A DNA stretch of 64,000 nucleotides from G963677445 sp963678275. Lineage in GTDB: Bacteria; Bacteroidota; Ignavibacteria; Ignavibacteriales; Melioribacteraceae. Each line of letters starts with the position of its first letter. Position 1 is the first letter of the stretch. The position numbers and the translations under genes are program-made. Location: the NCBI GenBank assembly GCA_963678275.1, contig OY782765.1, forward strand, positions 5,890,001 through 5,954,000. Direction: 5' to 3'. Positions 53,284 to 62,300 of this stretch are shown one piece after another. The notes under the pieces are model-generated. The model did no database searches. It worked only from the letters and a program-made list of their open reading frames with translations, and was not told where the DNA came from.

Positions 53284-53574
53284 ATGAAAATAAATCAACT
53301 GAACAACTTTAATTTTAATCCTGAAGAAGTTAAAAAAACGAGATCAGGCGAACTTGGAAAATTCAAAAATGTTCTTTCCGATTTTGTGGGGAATGTAAAT
53401 TCCGATCAGTTAAACGCCAAGGATATATCCACTGAATTTGTGCTTGGCGGGGATGTGGAGCTGCACGATGTGATGATCGCGGGGGAAAAAGCTAAAACCA
53501 GCCTTGAACTGCTGATGGAAATCAGAAACAAGGCAGTGGATATGTATAAAGAATTAAACAGGATGCAACAGTAA
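53284..53574 (+). CDS. fliE: Flagellar hook-basal body complex protein FliE
   Basis: 96 residues from the ATG at 53284, chosen over the in-frame TTG at 53266 because GGAGAGGA lies just upstream of the ATG and the 96-residue form has normal FliE length. The C-terminal motif VELHDVMIAGEKAKTSLELL followed by MEIRNKAVDMYKELNRMQQ is diagnostic. FliE joins the rod to the MS ring and export gate. It is followed by fliF after one base. Confidence 0.92.
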   Translation: MKINQLNNFNFNPEEVKKTRSGELGKFKNVLSDFVGNVNSDQLNAKDISTEFVLGGDVELHDVMIAGEKAKTSLELLMEIRNKAVDMYKELNRMQQ

Positions 53575-53575
53575 A

Positions 53576-55339
53576 ATGAATAATAAAATATTCAACGATC
53601 TGATGAATCTCTTTAATAAGCTGACGATGCCCCAGAAAATCTTCATAGGGGGATCGGTTGTTGTTACGATGGTTATATTGGTAATTCTAATGTTTTTCCT
53701 CAATGAGGCGAAATATGATACCCTTTTTTCCAATCTGGCAAATGAAGACGCGGCGGCTATTATTGATAATCTGAATTCGCAGAAAATTCCCTATAAGCTG
53801 GCGGAAAATGGTAGCGCTATCCTTGTGCCCGAAGATGTGGTTTATGAAACAAGGCTTAGTTTATCGGCAAAGGGACTGCCTGGTTCAGGTTTGATCGGTT
53901 ATGAAATATTTGATAAAAACACATTGGGAATGTCGGAATTTCTACAGAAACTTAACTATAAACGGGCGCTTGAAGGAGAACTTTCGAAAACCATTATGCA
54001 GCAGGATGGTGTCGAAGGTGTGAGAGTTCATATTGTTATACCGAAAAAATCGGTATTCAAAGAGGAAGAAAAACTTCCCACCGCTTCCATTCTTCTAAAA
54101 ATGACCGGCAACAAAAGACTAAGCAGAGAAAATATAAGTTCGATAACACATTTGGTCGCGAGCAGTGTGGAAGGACTTGTGCCCGGTAATGTAACCCTGC
54201 TCGATTCACACGGCAGGTTATTATCGCAGGAAAGCAATGACAACCCTCTCGCCGCTGTGTCATCCAAACATCATGAAATGATCCGTTCGGTTGAAGCTTA
54301 TCTGGCTGATAAAGCTCAGAGCATGCTTGATGATATTCTCGGGTACGGAAACTCTATTGTTAAGGTAAGCGCCGAATTGAATTTCGACCAGGTTGAAAAA
54401 ACCATAACCCAGTATGATCCCGATTCACAGGTGGCAATAAGTGAGCAAGTGCAGAATACACAGCATAGCGATAGAACATTTGCCGACTCAACAGCCCAGG
54501 TTACCGAAAACAGAATCTACAATTATGAAATTAACCGCTCAATTGAAAGAGTGGTGGCCGGCACAGGAAATATAAACAGGCTTAGTGTTGCGGCAGTTAT
54601 TAATGACCAGATGGTTGAAGTGAATAAGAATGGAGAGATTGAGAGAATTTTTCAGCCCAGAACCTCCGAGCAGCTTGAAAAACTTGAGCAGATAGTTAAG
54701 AACGCCGTTGGAATTAATAACTCAAGGGATGATCAGTTCTCTATAGTTAATATTCCTTTTGAAACAAATATGTTCAGCGATGAAGATTTTGAAACTGCGG
54801 GGGGAACGGCAATATATGAGGATTATGATAAGATAACTAACCTGGTTTTTGTTCTTATCGCGTTTATCGCTTCACTGGTGGTAATTAAAAAACTTATGGG
54901 GCGTCTGAAAGAAGAAAAATTATTGATAGGCGCAGTTCAGAAAAATGGTCAGACAAGACTTGCGTTCCAGAGCCCCGGACAGCAGGGATTACCCGCGGGA
55001 ACTCAAACAGCCGGAGCTCTTCCGCAGGGAGGTCAGGTTTCCGGTGAGCAGGGCGCCAGAGCTTTACCCGGCAGCAGCGTTCAAGCCTCCTCAGCCGCTC
55101 CATTGCCGGCGCCGGGCAACGCGGCAGCTCCGTTAAAAAATGAAAAGAAAGATAATGCTATTCCGGATTTGGTATTTGAAGATGATGAAGAGGAAGATGA
55201 TATTGATCTCGGATCAGCGCTCACTTCCGACGCAGCGAAAAAAAGACAGAAACACAAAAAAATAGCTAAATATGTTGCTGAAAATCCAACTGAAACCGCA
55301 AAACTAATACAATCATGGTTGCACGAACATGACGTCTAA
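53576..55339 (+). CDS. fliF: Flagellar MS-ring protein FliF
   Basis: 587 residues. The N-terminal transmembrane helix (IFIGGSVVVTMVILVILMFF) is followed by the YscJ/FliF ring-building domain (YDTLFSNLANEDAAAIIDNL, GSAILVPEDVVYETRLSLSA, KTIMQQDGVEGVRVHIVIP), the C-terminal ring domain (VEAYLADKAQSMLDDILGYG, VERVVAGTGNI-type strands) and the second transmembrane helix near 422-442 (LVFVLIAFIASLVVIKK). A long Gly/Gln/Ala/Pro-rich spacer at about 455-530 precedes the acidic FliG-binding tail (DEEEDDIDLGSAL, ENPTETAKLIQSWL). It forms the ring in the inner membrane. Its 3' end overlaps fliG by 11 bases. Confidence 0.95.
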   Translation: MNNKIFNDLMNLFNKLTMPQKIFIGGSVVVTMVILVILMFFLNEAKYDTLFSNLANEDAAAIIDNLNSQKIPYKLAENGSAILVPEDVVYETRLSLSAKGLPGSGLIGYEIFDKNTLGMSEFLQKLNYKRALEGELSKTIMQQDGVEGVRVHIVIPKKSVFKEEEKLPTASILLKMTGNKRLSRENISSITHLVASSVEGLVPGNVTLLDSHGRLLSQESNDNPLAAVSSKHHEMIRSVEAYLADKAQSMLDDILGYGNSIVKVSAELNFDQVEKTITQYDPDSQVAISEQVQNTQHSDRTFADSTAQVTENRIYNYEINRSIERVVAGTGNINRLSVAAVINDQMVEVNKNGEIERIFQPRTSEQLEKLEQIVKNAVGINNSRDDQFSIVNIPFETNMFSDEDFETAGGTAIYEDYDKITNLVFVLIAFIASLVVIKKLMGRLKEEKLLIGAVQKNGQTRLAFQSPGQQGLPAGTQTAGALPQGGQVSGEQGARALPGSSVQASSAAPLPAPGNAAAPLKNEKKDNAIPDLVFEDDEEEDDIDLGSALTSDAAKKRQKHKKIAKYVAENPTETAKLIQSWLHEHDV

Positions 55340-56375
55340 AAATGAAAAACTACAGATAAGAGATAAAAAAGAGACCGGTCTGAACGGTCTGCAAAAAGCC
55401 GCGCTTCTTATGATAGCGATGGATGTTGAAGTTGCCTCGGAAGTATTTAAGCAGCTTGATCCGGCAGATATCGAGGTGATTTCAGCCGAAATTTCGCAGG
55501 TTAGAAACACCCCTTCCAATATTGTCAATTCTGTGCTTGATGAATTCCACGGTATGATTCTGGCGAGGGAATACCTGCTCGAAGGTGGCCTGGAATATGC
55601 CCAGGCTGTTCTGGAAAAATCATTTGGTCTTTCAAGAGCTATGGAAATTATTGAGAAGGTTAAGGACCTTACAACTCTGAGAGGTTTTGATGTGCTGAAA
55701 AAAGCTGATTCATCTCAGCTTGTTAACTTCCTCAATAAAGAACATCCCCAGACAATTGCTTTAATTCTTTCTCACCTTAGTCCCGACCAGACAGCGAACG
55801 CGATAAAAGAACTGCCCGAAGGATTAAAATCGGATGTTGTTTACAGAATTGCCACTCTCGGTAAAATATCTCCTCAAACTCTTAAACAGATAGAAAAGGT
55901 TGTGGATGAAATGGCGGGAATGTCGATGAGCAGTTCGATGGCTAAGGCCGGCGGTACTAAGAGTGTCGCGACAATCCTTAACCGCACAAGTGTTTCCATG
56001 AGCAAGGAAATTCTTGAAGAGATAGAAGAAAGGGACCCTGAAACAGCGGGTGAAATTAAAAGACTTATGTTCATCTTTGATGACATTATCCATATTCAGG
56101 ATCATGATATTCAGAAAATACTTCGTGAAGTTGACCGAAAAGACCTGGCTCTGGCGCTTAAAATTGCCGATGACAAACTTAAAGACAAAATATTTAATAA
56201 TATGTCGGAAAGAGCGGCGGACCTGCTGAAGGAAGAGCTGCAGTTTATGGGTATGGTCAAGCTTAAAGATGTTGAAATGGCCCAGGCCGCTATTATTGAT
56301 ACGGTGAAACGAATGGAAGATAACGAAGAAATATCACTTAATATCAGGGGAATGCTGGAAGAAGTTTATGTCTGA
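55329..56375 (+). CDS. fliG: Flagellar motor switch protein FliG
   Basis: 348 residues, normal length. The N-terminal domain (LNGLQKAALLMIAMDVEVAS) binds FliF. The middle domain has the EHPQT motif (NKEHPQTIALILSHLSPDQT). The C-terminal domain carries the charged torque helix LREVDRKDLALALKIADDKL followed by KDKIFNNMSERAADLLKEEL. It transmits stator force to the rotor and helps CheY-controlled switching. It overlaps fliF by 11 and fliH by 8 bases. Confidence 0.96.
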   Translation: MTSKNEKLQIRDKKETGLNGLQKAALLMIAMDVEVASEVFKQLDPADIEVISAEISQVRNTPSNIVNSVLDEFHGMILAREYLLEGGLEYAQAVLEKSFGLSRAMEIIEKVKDLTTLRGFDVLKKADSSQLVNFLNKEHPQTIALILSHLSPDQTANAIKELPEGLKSDVVYRIATLGKISPQTLKQIEKVVDEMAGMSMSSSMAKAGGTKSVATILNRTSVSMSKEILEEIEERDPETAGEIKRLMFIFDDIIHIQDHDIQKILREVDRKDLALALKIADDKLKDKIFNNMSERAADLLKEELQFMGMVKLKDVEMAQAAIIDTVKRMEDNEEISLNIRGMLEEVYV

Positions 56376-57030
56376 TACTATTCGGGTAAGTTTAAAATCA
56401 AAGAAGTTTAATCTTAAAGTCAATGACGGAATTGAGATTAAAAGGGAGCCGGAAGAGGAAAAAATTGATCTTGCGGCTCTCGAAGCAGAAAAGGAAGCTG
56501 AAATTCAGCGAAGGATTGATGACGCGTGGAATGAAGGCTTTGCCGAGGGCCGGCACAATACAAAAGTTGAGCTCGAGGCATCTTATTCTGAAAAAATTAT
56601 GCAGAGACTTTCCCAGGTTCAGGGAATTCTCGATGAGGTCGATCAGCAGCTTGGCGAATATGACAGAGCTTATGAAAAAAGTATTGTGGAGCTTTCATTC
56701 AGGATTGCTGAACGAATCGTAAGAAGAGAAATTGACCGTGAATCTATTTACGCGGAAGTATTAAAGGATGCAGTAAAAAAAGTTCTCGGAGCTAACCAGG
56801 TAATAGTTAAACTTAATCCCGACGATCTGGAAAACATAAATAGTGAAAGTGATAACAAATTTGTTAATGAAAACTTTTCCCAGATAAAATATGAAGCCGA
56901 TAACCGATGCGAACGGGGCGGCTGCATGGTCGAATCTGATATTGGAAACCTCGACGCGAGAATAAGCACCCAGCTTGAGGAAATTAAAAATAAACTTGAC
57001 GCGTATTATAATAATCTGGTGGGAGAATGA
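56368..57030 (+). CDS. fliH: Flagellar assembly protein FliH
   Basis: 220 residues. A charged coiled coil at about 30-100 (KEAEIQRRIDDAWNEGFAEG, GRHNTKVELEASYSEKIMQR) is followed by the FliH/YscL-type C-terminal domain (FRIAERIVRREIDRESIYAE, VLGANQVIVKLNPDDLENIN, CERGGCMVESDIGNLDARIS). It regulates the FliI ATPase at the export gate. The stop overlaps the fliI start by 4 bases, and the start overlaps fliG by 8. Confidence 0.92.
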   Translation: MSDTIRVSLKSKKFNLKVNDGIEIKREPEEEKIDLAALEAEKEAEIQRRIDDAWNEGFAEGRHNTKVELEASYSEKIMQRLSQVQGILDEVDQQLGEYDRAYEKSIVELSFRIAERIVRREIDRESIYAEVLKDAVKKVLGANQVIVKLNPDDLENINSESDNKFVNENFSQIKYEADNRCERGGCMVESDIGNLDARISTQLEEIKNKLDAYYNNLVGE

Positions 57031-58358
57031 ATCTTGCCGAACAATATATCGCGAGATACAGCCATGTTATCAACCGTGCCGAGCTGATAAAGGTTAATGG
57101 TAAGGTAACCGATGTTATCGGGCTGGTTATTGTTTCGGCGGGGCCCAACGTATCTCTTGGCGAAGTATGCACCATTATTGATAAAAGCGGTCATGAAGTT
57201 TGTAAGACTGAGGTGGTTGGTTTTAAGGATGGGAAAGTGCTTTCTATTGCGCTTGGAGAAGTGCAGTCAATCAGTCCGGCATGTGAAATAGTAGCCTCGG
57301 GCAGCAGTTTCGCCATTCCGGTCGGGGACGCTCTTCTCGGAAGGGTTCTTGACGGTCTGGGCAACCCGATTGATGGCAAAGGAGAAATTCAATTTGATAC
57401 CTACCGCAGCATCTATAGCGAACCGCCCGATCCTCTTAAGAGGGGAAGAATTGACACTCCGCTTCAGACAGGAATAAGAACAATAGACGGACTTCTTACT
57501 GTGGGAAAAGGTCAAAGGGTTGGTATTTTTGCCGGATCAGGTGTTGGTAAAAGTGTTACCCTGGGAATGATTGCCCGAAATACTGACGCGGATGTTAACG
57601 TTATTACACTTATCGGCGAGCGTGGAAGGGAAGTAAGAGAATTTATTGAAAAAGATCTTGGTGAAGAAGGTTTAAAAAGATCTGTGGTTATTGTAGCTAC
57701 CAGCGATAAATCTGCCCTTCTCAGGATGAAAGGAGCCTATATAGGCACAACAATAGCTGAATATTTCAGGGATCAGGGTAAAAATGTGGTTTTAATGATG
57801 GACTCGGCCACAAGATTTGCCATGGCGCAGCGGGAGATAGGACTTACAGTAGGCGAACCTCCCACAACAAAAGGATATCCCCCTTCGGTTTTTGCTATTC
57901 TTCCAAAACTGCTTGAGAGAGCGGGAATTGGTGAGCAGGGATCGATTACCGGTTTTTATACTGTTCTTGTTGATGGTGATGACATGACAGAACCGATTGC
58001 CGACGCAGTCAGGTCAATACTTGATGGGCATATTGTATTATCGCGTAAAATAGCGAATTCCGGACAATATCCCGCGATCGATATTCTGCAGTCTGTCAGC
58101 AGGGTAATGCCCGATATAGTAACCAATGATCACAGAATGAGAGTTAATGTTTTTAAAGAAATTTTATCCACTTATAAAGAAGCTGAAGACCTGATAAATA
58201 TAGGAGCCTATGTTAAAGGAAGCAATCCACAGATCGATAACGCGCTGGCCAAAATAGGAGCGCTGAGGAATTTTATGAAGCAGGATATGCATGAAGCAGC
58301 TCTTTATGAGGAAACCCTTAGAAAACTTTTTGAAATTGTTGATCAGCCGATTACCTGA
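57027..58358 (+). CDS. fliI: Flagellar export ATPase FliI
   Basis: 443 residues, standard length. F1-type ATPase features: VGDALLGRVLDGLGNPIDGK, the Walker A region GIFAGSGVGKSVTLG at about 165-180, VITLIGERGREVREFIE, Walker B VVLMMDSATRFAMAQREIGL, and PPTTKGYPPSVFAILPKLLE. It energises substrate unloading and entry into the flagellar type III secretion gate together with FliH and FliJ. It starts in an ATGA overlap with fliH and is followed by fliJ after 2 bases. Confidence 0.97.
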   Translation: MNLAEQYIARYSHVINRAELIKVNGKVTDVIGLVIVSAGPNVSLGEVCTIIDKSGHEVCKTEVVGFKDGKVLSIALGEVQSISPACEIVASGSSFAIPVGDALLGRVLDGLGNPIDGKGEIQFDTYRSIYSEPPDPLKRGRIDTPLQTGIRTIDGLLTVGKGQRVGIFAGSGVGKSVTLGMIARNTDADVNVITLIGERGREVREFIEKDLGEEGLKRSVVIVATSDKSALLRMKGAYIGTTIAEYFRDQGKNVVLMMDSATRFAMAQREIGLTVGEPPTTKGYPPSVFAILPKLLERAGIGEQGSITGFYTVLVDGDDMTEPIADAVRSILDGHIVLSRKIANSGQYPAIDILQSVSRVMPDIVTNDHRMRVNVFKEILSTYKEAEDLINIGAYVKGSNPQIDNALAKIGALRNFMKQDMHEAALYEETLRKLFEIVDQPIT

Positions 58359-58360
58359 AA

Positions 58361-58792
58361 ATGTCGAAGTTCAATTATAAATATGACTCAATAAAAAAGA
58401 TAAAAGAGACTTTCGAAAAGATAACGCAAAAGGAAGTTTCAGCGCTTGAAAAGCGCATTGAGGAGTTATATCTGGAGAAAGAAAAACTTACCTTTCGTGA
58501 ACTTCAGGGTAAGTCGGATGGAGAAAGGAAAAAAACTACTGCCCGAGACCTACAATTCAGGCAGGGTTTTTCCGATTATATACAGGAGATGAAGGATAAT
58601 CTGCAGGAAAGAATAGAAGACCTTACACGCGAGAAGGAACAAAAAATGAAAGAACTTATTGAAAAAAGTAAAGAAGTGAAGATCTTCAAAACCCTGGAAG
58701 AAAAACACCGGGAATATTATACCGCGGAACAGAATAAAATTGAGATGGCTGATCTCGATGAAATCGCGCTGAGAAAATTTAGTAAGGAATAA
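58361..58792 (+). CDS. fliJ: Flagellar export protein FliJ
   Basis: 143 residues, almost entirely an antiparallel coiled coil (YDSIKKIKETFEKITQKEVS, LEKRIEELYLEKEKLTFREL, RIEDLTREKEQKMKELIEKS, EQNKIEMADLDEIALRKFSK). Length and charge fit FliJ, the central stalk-like subunit of the FliI ring. FliJ proteins are poorly conserved in sequence, so position directly after fliI carries much of the call. Confidence 0.88.
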   Translation: MSKFNYKYDSIKKIKETFEKITQKEVSALEKRIEELYLEKEKLTFRELQGKSDGERKKTTARDLQFRQGFSDYIQEMKDNLQERIEDLTREKEQKMKELIEKSKEVKIFKTLEEKHREYYTAEQNKIEMADLDEIALRKFSKE

Positions 58793-58794
58793 AA

Positions 58795-59331
58795 ATGAAA
58801 GCTGCAATTTTATATGGATTGGTTTTTATTACAGTTTTTGTAAATGTTACGGGAGTGCTGATATACTTTAATACTCTTTACAAAAATATTTTCAAATTTG
58901 ACTTCAGGCTGGAGGATGAGTTTCAGAAAAACAGTATATCCGCAGCCGAACTTGATACAATAAAAGCTGATTACAGACAGAAGATTATTGATTCTCTTAC
59001 GACAGCCGGAATTATTCCGACGGATGAGGAGGAAGAGGATCAGCAGGAACCAAATGGTAAAAATGGCGCTCATTCAAAAAAGACAAAGAATGGTAAAAAG
59101 AAGGAAAAAGAAGCTGAGACAGACAAAAAAAGTCCTAAGTATTTAAACTGGATAGCCAAAACGGCCCTTCTATATGAAGCCATGGACCCCGCGCAGGCTG
59201 CTAAAATTATTGAAAAATATTCCGATGATATAGCCAAAGACATAATATATGCCATGAATAAGAAGAAAGCAGCCAAAATATTAGCGGAATTAACACCCGA
59301 TGTTGCAAGTAGAATAACGCGAGCGAAATAA
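58795..59331 (+). CDS. MotE/FlbB-like protein with MgtE-N-type domain
   Basis: 178 residues. An N-terminal transmembrane helix (AILYGLVFITVFVNVTGVLI) is followed by a charged, Lys/Glu-rich linker (about 75-120) and a C-terminal helical domain of the MgtE intracellular N-domain type (ALLYEAMDPAQAAKIIEKYS, IIYAMNKKKAAKILAELTPD). This plan matches MotE/FlbB-type proteins found between fliJ and fliK in many flagellar operons; MotE is a periplasmic chaperone for a stator or motor component in several bacteria. It overlaps the next start by one base (TAATG). Confidence 0.8.
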   Translation: MKAAILYGLVFITVFVNVTGVLIYFNTLYKNIFKFDFRLEDEFQKNSISAAELDTIKADYRQKIIDSLTTAGIIPTDEEEEDQQEPNGKNGAHSKKTKNGKKKEKEAETDKKSPKYLNWIAKTALLYEAMDPAQAAKIIEKYSDDIAKDIIYAMNKKKAAKILAELTPDVASRITRAK

Positions 59332-62300
59332 TGTTACTTAATCCACTCTTTTTTGATACAGAACAGGTTGTTGGCGGGAAACAGAATATTCTCCCTGCCG
59401 GTAAGAAGGTAATCTCTTATCTTTTTTCAGATATTATCAGAGTGAGCTCAGAGCAGACCACGCTTAATACCTCAGGCAAGGTTAATCAATCAGACGCGAT
59501 GCTTTCAATTGGAAATGAGCTGACCGCTCAGAAAAAAACGTTTTTGAGCCAGATCACTGATAATTCCGTTCTGGGCAGCCTTAGAAAAGGTTCGCTTGAG
59601 AATGAACAGCTCGCGACTCTGGAAAAGAGTGTTAGTCTGCGGTCCAATTCTGCCGCGCGGAGTGCCATCCGTAATCTTTACAGTTATGATCAGACCAAAT
59701 CGATCTTAAAAAACCTCAGTATCTTTTCAGCAGGGGAACTTAAAGGGGAGCAGGATACAAGCCGGCTGATAGGAAAGGCTTCATCAGGTTTATCTGCCGA
59801 TCCGGAAACAGAAAAACTTCTCGCCATGGCATCAGAAAATGGAGGAGCTCTTCTTGAAGCTGAGATAAACGGTGAAAAAATTCTTGTACACTTAACCTCC
59901 CCCGGTAATGGCGCGGCGCAAAAAACAGGTCCTGAACCAGGTCAGGATATGAAAGGTTTCGAAGTTACGGAAAATGTAGAGAAGGGACAGGGTGAAAAGT
60001 TTTTTATAAGAGCTTATAAAAAATCGGGGATAGAGATTAACCTTCCCGCTCTCACCGGAGTTAATCCGGCAGGAGGAGAAGCTGAATCTTACCCGGTTTC
60101 AGACGCGATTACTGTGTCGCAGGTTGTAACTCAAACAAGTTCAGCAGAGAGCGAAGGATCGGATAATACTGAAATCAAGGTTATTTCAAAAGAAAATATT
60201 ACCTCTGAAACAAAAGTAACAAATAAATCGACTGGTTTATCGGAGTTACAAAAAGTTGAGAAGGATATTCCCTTAAAAGGTAATACCGCTCATAAGGAAA
60301 TTACCGCATCCTCAACAGAAAGCGTCACAGAAACTACCGCAGCGGAAGGGAAGTCAGGCACAGGCGGTGGTTTAACAATATCTGCCGGGGAAACACCGGT
60401 TGCCGCTGGAATTAATGCCGCGGAGGAAACCGGGGAGGATGGAGCTGAGTTAAAAAATAAAACAGGTCAGAATTACGCGAATGTAACCAAACAGGCTGAA
60501 AGGAGAACCGAAAACGGGGTTGTACAAAAACCGGCTGTGAAATCAGCGGCGCCTGTTGAGGAACAAATTGTTAAGGAGAAAGGAACCGGACCTTTTAAAA
60601 GGAAATTTTTTAACGCGCAATCAGCAACTATGGATTTTCTTAAAGAGAGAGGGACAAAAACCAAACCCTCTGTTGGAGCGGCAGGAAAAGTTGAAATACC
60701 TGAACAGGCAAGGGAAATAATATCAAAGGAGCAAACATTTCCCGGTCAGAAAATTGCAGCTTCTCCCGAAACCGGAAGCAACAAAGTTAAAATAAAAAAT
60801 ACAGCGCCAAAGGTAGCGGTTAAAACTTCAGCCGGCGCGAATACCATTCAAAAATCTGAAATTAAACTTACCGGTGAAAATACTGTAAAAAAAGAAACCG
60901 GGATAAAGACAGGGGCCGGCGCGGCTTCCCCGGTATCTGAAAAGGGAGGTCAGCCTTCTTCCGCCGCAAGTGATGAAGTCAGGAACCTCCTGAATAAACT
61001 TAATGGCGAAATTATCTCTAAAGATGTAAATGCCGACGCTGAGAAAAGCGAAAATATTAAGGTTGTTAACTCTTTTGCCGGGGAAACAGGTAAAAAAGTT
61101 ACCAGCGAAGTTTACAGGGAAGAACTGAAAAACCTTAACGAATCAGCGAAGTCTGAAAAAACGGGAATAAAAGAAGCTTCTGAAAAAGGTATTTCCGCTG
61201 AAGTTCCGGTAAAAGATAAATCAGACCCGGTCAAACAACCTTCAGAAAAAGTTAATCTTTCACAAAAGGGAACTGTCATCGATAAGGAGGCAGCCGGAGA
61301 AAATTCTGCCGCTAAATCAGCAGCGCAGGTTAAAGAAACAAAAACCATCGGCACTCAACCGGTTATAAAAAATAGTGAGAAAATTAATCCTCTTAATAAA
61401 GAGGAGAAAACGATAATCCCTGATGTTGAAAAGAAAGCATTTATTTCCGAGCAGGTTTCAGGAAAATCTTCAGAGATTAAAACCTCTGTGCCTGAAAATA
61501 AAACTGAGGTTTTTGTAAAAGATAGCGGAATGCCGGAAAAAGAATCGGTTGTAAAGGATAATAAAATCAGCGGGGCGGTTAAGGAAGAAAACAAAACTGT
61601 CGCTGATAATGTTATCAAAAAAGGGGATACAAAGGTTGCAGTCTCTGAGCAGGCGATAAAAACTGATAACTCAAAAACCACAGGGAAATCGGAGTATACA
61701 AATAAAGAAACAAAATCAGTTATCGGAGAAACAGCACAAAAAGAATTTCAGGAAACCACAAAAACGGTAAAGAAAGATCAGGCGGCGGTGAAACCTGAAA
61801 AAATTGAATCCCCGGGAGCAGGCGATTTGAAGGAGTCCCCTGTTACGAAGGAATCAATGACTGTAAAAAAACAATCGGTTACTTCAGAAAAACTTTTTCA
61901 TTCTGAGGCGGATGTGAAGACCGAAAAGAAATCGGGAGAAATCGGGAAAGAAAATGGCAAATCGGTAATAACAGCTCCTGAAAAAAATGCCACGGAAGGA
62001 AAAAACAAAGAGACAGGCCCGGCCGGTCCCGAACTTGTAAACAGAAAAGAAATTAAATCAGCAGTCCCTGAAAACAAAGGGATGGAACCTGTAAATAAAA
62101 AAACTGCCGTGGAATCAGGCAAGACCAGAGTAAATGTAAACACTGCTTCAGATAATGAGATTAAAAATAACAAATCGGGAGCATCGGAAAAAGCATCTCA
62201 GGCTACTGTCAAAGAGACAATTTACCGAGGCGGCAGTCTGAAAGTTAAAGTTCCCCGTCCGGTTGTTTCCGGGATGACCGCAAACAAAGATAATACACCG